Below are positions 60,271 to 64,000 of a stretch of DNA of 64,000 nucleotides, piece after piece. This stretch comes from UBA6176 sp032119375. Its GTDB lineage: Bacteria; Verrucomicrobiota; Verrucomicrobiia; Limisphaerales; UBA9464. The DNA is taken from NCBI GenBank assembly GCA_964430505.1, contig CAYSGH010000002.1:1-64000 (forward strand), given 5' to 3'. The notes under the pieces were generated by a model. It saw nothing but the letters and a program-made list of their open reading frames with translations, was not told the origin of the DNA and did no database searches. Each line of letters starts with the position of its first letter. The stretch's first letter is position 1. A program made the translations under genes and the position numbers.

Positions 60271-62064
60271 CTAAGCCTCCTCGAGCGCCGCCCGGTCCTC
60301 GTGCAGCCGCACCAGCCGCGCATACAGCCCGTCGCGCCGCACCAACTCGTCATGCCGTCCGCGTTCCTCGATCCGGCCATGGTTCAGCACGAGGATCTGG
60401 TCCGCGCCGCGCACCGTGCCCAGCCGATGCGCGATCACGAGGCTGGTCCGGTCCCGCATGAGGCGGTCGAGGGCCGACTGGATCGCGCGTTCCGTGGCGG
60501 TGTCCACGCTGGCCGTCGCCTCGTCGAGGATGAGGATGGGCGCGTCCTTGAGGAGCGCCCGCGCGATGCTCACCCGTTGCTTCTCGCCGACGGACAACCG
60601 GACGCCACGCTCGCCCACGGGGGTGTCGAGACCCTCGGGCAACCGCCCCACGAAGCCCGTGCACTCGGACGCCGCCAACGCCGCCTCCAGCTCGGACGCC
60701 GACGCGTCCGGCCGCCCATACAGCACGTTCTCGCGCAGCGTCCCGTCGAACAGGAACGGCTCCTGGCTCACCACGGCCACCTGGCGGCGCAGCTCCGCCA
60801 ACGGGATCTCCCGGATGTCACGACCGTCGATACGAAGGCAGCCCGAGAGCGGTTCTCGGAACCTCGGAATCAACTGGACCAACGTCGTCTTGCCCGCGCC
60901 CGTCGGCCCCACCAACGCAATCACCTCGCCGGGCCGCGCCTCGAAACGGACCTCCGACAACACCGGCCGCTCCGGGTCGTAGCCGGCCGACACGTCCACG
61001 TACTCGACATGGCCCCGCGCGCGCCACGCCGAAGGCGGCCGCCCGTCGCCCACGGGCTCCGGCACCGCGTCCAGCACGTCGAAGATCCGCTCCCCGGCCG
61101 ATCGCGCCGACTGGGCCAGTTGGTTGAGGCCATGAAGCTGGCTGATGGGCTGGTAGAACATGCCGAGGAACAACAGGAACCCCACCAGCTCGCCCGGCGT
61201 CATGCGCCCCTCCAGCACGTGCCTGCCGCCCACCCACAGCACCAGCACGACCCCGAGCGCCGCGACGAACGCCATGCCGGGGCTGTACCACGCCCAGGCG
61301 CGCATCACCCGCAGCGTGGCGTCCCGCAACGCCCCGGCACGCTCCGCAAACCGCGCGTCCTCGTGCTCCTCGCGCCCAAACGCCTTCACCTGCCGGACGC
61401 CCTGGAGGTTGTCCATGAGCAGGGCATTCAACGCCCCGCTGGCCTTCGACCGCTGGCGATACCGATCCCCCGCCGTCGTCGTGTACCACGCCGCGCCCGC
61501 CATCAGGAAGGGCAAGGGCGCGAGAGCCACCCACGCCAGCACCGGGTTCGTCACAAACAGGAAGGCCGCCACGCCCACCACGCCCAGCACGGCCACCACG
61601 CCCTGCTCGGTCCCGTCAATCAGCAACCGCTCGACGGACCCCACGTCCTCGATCACCCGCGTCATCAACTCGCCGCTGGAACGCCGGTCGAACCACGCCG
61701 CCGGCAGCCGCAGCAGTCGGCCGTACACCTGCCGTCGCAGGTCGAGGATCACGGCCTGCTCGAAGGCGTTGTTGAACCGGATGCGCACGCTGTTCAGCAC
61801 ATCCCGGAGCAGGTAGGCCGCCGCCAACCCGCCAATCGCCCAGCCCAGCTTGTCCGGGCGCCGCGCCACCAACACGTCGTCGATCACATACTGCGTGATT
61901 CGCGGGAACGCCATCGACGCCAACTGCCCCAGCACGGCGCATCCCATCGTCCCCAGCGCCATCCACGGGTATGGCCGCAGGTAGCCCACCACCCGCCGTG
62001 CCACCTGCCACGTCGTCATCCGGGGCACCGTGGGCCCCGTCGGTTCCATGCCCCGTTGCCTCAT
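60271..62064 (-). CDS. MsbA-type ABC transporter (fused TM and ATPase)
   Basis: 597 residues from MRQRGMEPTG at 62064, the start fixed by the ATGA overlap with tatC; a Met at 62049 is the alternative. An ABC transmembrane domain with six helices spans ~25-310 (YLRPYPWMALGTMGCAVLG; WVALAPLPFLMAGAAWY). The ATPase domain has Walker A GPTGAGKTT, Q-loop VVSQEPFLFDG, signature LSVGEKQR, Walker B ILILDEATASVD and H-loop IAHRL. It should be a homodimeric exporter of lipids or drugs. Overlap with tatC suggests co-translation with a protein-export gene. Confidence 0.94.
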   Translation of the reverse strand: MRQRGMEPTGPTVPRMTTWQVARRVVGYLRPYPWMALGTMGCAVLGQLASMAFPRITQYVIDDVLVARRPDKLGWAIGGLAAAYLLRDVLNSVRIRFNNAFEQAVILDLRRQVYGRLLRLPAAWFDRRSSGELMTRVIEDVGSVERLLIDGTEQGVVAVLGVVGVAAFLFVTNPVLAWVALAPLPFLMAGAAWYTTTAGDRYRQRSKASGALNALLMDNLQGVRQVKAFGREEHEDARFAERAGALRDATLRVMRAWAWYSPGMAFVAALGVVLVLWVGGRHVLEGRMTPGELVGFLLFLGMFYQPISQLHGLNQLAQSARSAGERIFDVLDAVPEPVGDGRPPSAWRARGHVEYVDVSAGYDPERPVLSEVRFEARPGEVIALVGPTGAGKTTLVQLIPRFREPLSGCLRIDGRDIREIPLAELRRQVAVVSQEPFLFDGTLRENVLYGRPDASASELEAALAASECTGFVGRLPEGLDTPVGERGVRLSVGEKQRVSIARALLKDAPILILDEATASVDTATERAIQSALDRLMRDRTSLVIAHRLGTVRGADQILVLNHGRIEERGRHDELVRRDGLYARLVRLHEDRAALEEA

Positions 62065-63329
62065 CCAGCCCGGCCCACGCGCCGCTCCTTGCGCGCCCAG
62101 AACCACGCAATCACCACCGACAGCTCATAAAGCCCCATCAACGGCGCCGCCATCAGCATCATCGTGAACGGGTTGCCGTCCGGCGTCACAAAGCCCGCGA
62201 TCACCAGGATGCCCACGTAGAAATACGCCCGGTACTTCGCCAGCCCCGCCACGTCCAGCAACCCCACCTTCACCAGCGTCAGCAACACCATGGGCAACTG
62301 GAAGCTCATGCCCATCCCCAGCAGGAACCAGCAGCAAAAGCTGATGTATTCGTCCGCCCGCCACTCGTCCGCGCTGAATCCCAGCCAGTTCGAGAACGCC
62401 GCCGTCGTCCCCAGCGTGATCGGAAGCAGCACGAAGTAACAAAACGCAATCCCCGCGAAGAACAGCACCGACGACGCCCCGGCGATCCGGAACAGGAACT
62501 TCTTCTCGTGCACGTGCAGCGCCGGAAGGATGAACTGCCCCAGAAAATACAACACGAACGGAGCCGACAACGTGAGCCCGCCAAAGATCGCCAGTTGCAC
62601 CGCGATCGTGAACCCACCCCCGGGGCTGTACGTCTTCAACGACACCTGCATCGAATACCCGGCCATCGGCGGCGGGTTCGTGTCCGGCACCAGCGCCATC
62701 ACGGTGGTCCCTTGCAGCGTCACGGGGGCCACCCTCAACATCACGTCGTTCGTCCCCGCACCCGGCACCGGGAACGCCTTGGACGGCAGCCTCGACAGGA
62801 TGTTCGTCCCCATCGTGATCACCACCACTGGCTCCTTGTCCGTCCGCGCTCGTTGCGCCCGGACCAACGGCACCTCCAGCAGGCCGATGATGAAGTTGCC
62901 CGCCGTCAGGCAGGTCAGCACCCCCAGGAAAATCGACACGGCGCACCGGATCAACGTCCAGCGCAGGTCCTCCAGGTGCTCCAGGAAGGACTTGATCGGG
63001 CCCCCGCCCTCCTCGTCGGGCTCGCCCCCCGCGGAATCCCACGCGTCACCCGTCGTCACCAACGGCTGCGATGGCCCGCCGCCGTCATGCCCGCCTCCTT
63101 CCGCCGTCACCCCGCCCCCATCGCCTGCCCCATGGCCGCCCTCATCCAAGGGCCCCGGCGTGGACGACACCACGTCGCCCGACGAATCGCTCACGGCGGA
63201 CTCGGCAGGCGAAACCGTCCCCGGCTCCGCCGCAGCCCCCGAAGCCGTCCCATCCTCGGGACGCGAGCCCGGGAGCGCCGACGCCAAGGGATCGGGCGGG
63301 GGCGGGGTGGATGGGTTGTTTTCAGCCAT
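62061..63329 (-). CDS. tatC: Twin-arginine translocase subunit TatC (extended)
   Basis: 422 residues; typical TatC has about 250. The first ~110 residues are a Gly/Ser/Pro/acidic extension (MAENNPSTPPPPDP...DEGGHGAGDGGG). The TatC core begins at SFLEHLEDLRWTLIRC, with six helices. Between helices 1 and 2, residues ~160-233 form an insertion in the first periplasmic loop; the canonical SP(x)F stretch then follows (SPGGGFTIAVQL, LSAPFVLYFL, LHVHEKKF). FVTPDGNPF marks the TM5-6 turn. It receives RR signal peptides, for example the DUF1501 protein in this window. It starts 113 bp after tatA and overlaps the ABC gene by ATGA. Confidence 0.92.
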   Translation of the reverse strand: MAENNPSTPPPPDPLASALPGSRPEDGTASGAAAEPGTVSPAESAVSDSSGDVVSSTPGPLDEGGHGAGDGGGVTAEGGGHDGGGPSQPLVTTGDAWDSAGGEPDEEGGGPIKSFLEHLEDLRWTLIRCAVSIFLGVLTCLTAGNFIIGLLEVPLVRAQRARTDKEPVVVITMGTNILSRLPSKAFPVPGAGTNDVMLRVAPVTLQGTTVMALVPDTNPPPMAGYSMQVSLKTYSPGGGFTIAVQLAIFGGLTLSAPFVLYFLGQFILPALHVHEKKFLFRIAGASSVLFFAGIAFCYFVLLPITLGTTAAFSNWLGFSADEWRADEYISFCCWFLLGMGMSFQLPMVLLTLVKVGLLDVAGLAKYRAYFYVGILVIAGFVTPDGNPFTMMLMAAPLMGLYELSVVIAWFWARKERRVGRAG

Positions 63330-63442
63330 GCGCTGCGTGCAAGGGATGACGACCGGGACCCTCCCGCTCCCCTCGTCAGGATGCGCGGGATGGGACGACG
63401 GATGGGCCGAACGGGTGACTCCGTGGCGGAATGGCCGGCGAC

Positions 63443-63709
63443 CTAGGCGTGCCCGGTGCCGCTGCCAGCGCCTTGCGAGACCGTGTCGGCGGGCTTGCGG
63501 GGCTGGGGCGTCGGGGGATGCGCCGGCTCCTCGGAGGCCCGCGAAATCTCGTCCTGGACCTCGCGCGAGGCCTTCTTGAACTCCTTGATGCCCGTGCCCA
63601 CGCCCTTCATGAGCTCGGGCACCTTGCGCGCCCCGAACAGCACCAGGACAACGATGGCAATGATGATGATCTCGGGCGTGCCGAGCATCGCGAGCATGGA
63701 AGGCGTCAT
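63443..63709 (-). CDS. tatA: Twin-arginine translocase subunit TatA
   Basis: 88 residues: a single N-terminal helix (PEIIIIAIVVLVLFG), the hinge FGARKVPEL, an amphipathic helix (MKGVGTGIKEFKKASREV) and a charged/proline tail. AGAGGA lies upstream of the ATG. TatA forms the conducting part of the Tat pathway. It lies just before tatC in the same orientation; no tatB is present, as in TatA/TatC-only systems. Confidence 0.93.
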   Translation of the reverse strand: MTPSMLAMLGTPEIIIIAIVVLVLFGARKVPELMKGVGTGIKEFKKASREVQDEISRASEEPAHPPTPQPRKPADTVSQGAGSGTGHA

Positions 63710-64000
63710 GACAATGGTTCCTCTTGGGCCAACGACGACGCTGCGGATCCTTGGATGCGCTCGAAGTTCTTGTGCAGCAACGCGCCGACCTTCCCCAGCC
63801 TAGAAACAAGGCGTCCCCGGGGTAAAGGTTCAATTCCATGGGCTTGCGTCCTCAGGTCGACGCTGGCCCTGCGGACGCACGTTCAACGACGCCTCGCGTC
63901 GCTCGGCATCCTCATGGACCGCGCCGGAGCCATGGCACGCCTCCGGTGCTGGATCGAGCGCCATGGCCCGGCTGAGGACCGTTGGCCTCCATGGCCTCGT
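63710..64000. other. Region upstream of tatA, right window end
   Basis: 291 bp. The minus strand is open from the right edge to a TGA near 63828 (ending RPEDASPWN), which might be the 3' end of a gene entering from the right, but no domain is visible. A plus frame from 63914 is also open to the edge. I support neither as a gene. The promoter of tatA should be here. Confidence 0.3.

Noticed and set aside
1..64000. tRNA, rRNA or riboswitch
   Set aside because: No T-loop (GGTTCGAATC-type), 16S/23S conserved blocks or recognisable riboswitch cores were seen by eye; a covariance search could still find a divergent one.

Overview
This is a GC-rich stretch (by eye about two thirds G+C) carrying roughly 40 protein genes. 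I see no tRNA, rRNA, insertion sequence, phage or CRISPR array. The gene content suggests a Verrucomicrobiota bacterium, or a close Planctomycetota-type relative. The signs are a DUF1501 / DUF1549-DUF1553 pair, a PEP-CTERM protein, many very large secreted repeat proteins whose N-termini carry a YQG...PYAF module, and polyene-type export genes. This placement is an inference from content, not from a phylogenetic marker.

Layout. (1) 1-19947, all minus strand: an operon-like run of seven exported proteins. In transcription order these are a Kelch propeller, a malectin-like protein, a YadA-like/phage-tail-collar protein, a 2831-residue giant protein whose C-terminal third resembles Tc-toxin A subunits, a small protein with a TSP3-type calcium loop, a PA14/FN3/YDG repeat protein, and an RCC1 propeller cut by the window edge. 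(2) 20235-23071: a LytS/LytR-type two-component pair just upstream in the same orientation. (3) 23455-29536: a Ski2-like helicase with a Cys cluster, a ferritin-like protein, a DapA-family aldolase and a monohaem cytochrome. (4) 29695-39940: genes resembling aryl-polyene/flexirubin accessory and export genes (glycosyltransferase, methyltransferase, papain-like protein, AMP ligase, and a five-gene block of 4-bp overlaps). The block includes a fusion of an MMPL exporter with an LpxL-type acyltransferase. No ketosynthase or acyl carrier protein is present in the window. (5) 40359-44042: feoA-feoA-feoB facing a superoxide dismutase across a region with a candidate operator, ended by a textbook terminator. 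(6) 44146-46322: a YfcE-type phosphodiesterase and sigma-54. (7) 46736-53227: a propeller / DUF1549-DUF1553 / DUF1501 operon and a C-type-lectin-domain protein. (8) 53484-59981: 6-phosphogluconate dehydrogenase, a PEP-CTERM protein, an ECF sigma operon whose last gene joins a bactofilin-like adhesin/polymer domain to an RDD membrane domain, and a small secreted protein. (9) 60271-63709: an MsbA-like ABC exporter, tatC and tatA.

The most unusual element is the seven-gene secreted operon with its Tc-toxin-like giant protein and no TcB/TcC partner nearby. The adjacent LytTR two-component system may regulate it. The polyene-type locus with a fused exporter-acyltransferase is second. Many long open frames opposite or across real genes here are artefacts of high G+C and were left out. 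Many start codons lie well inside longer open frames. I chose them by signal peptides, 4-bp ATGA/GTGA overlaps or Shine-Dalgarno matches.
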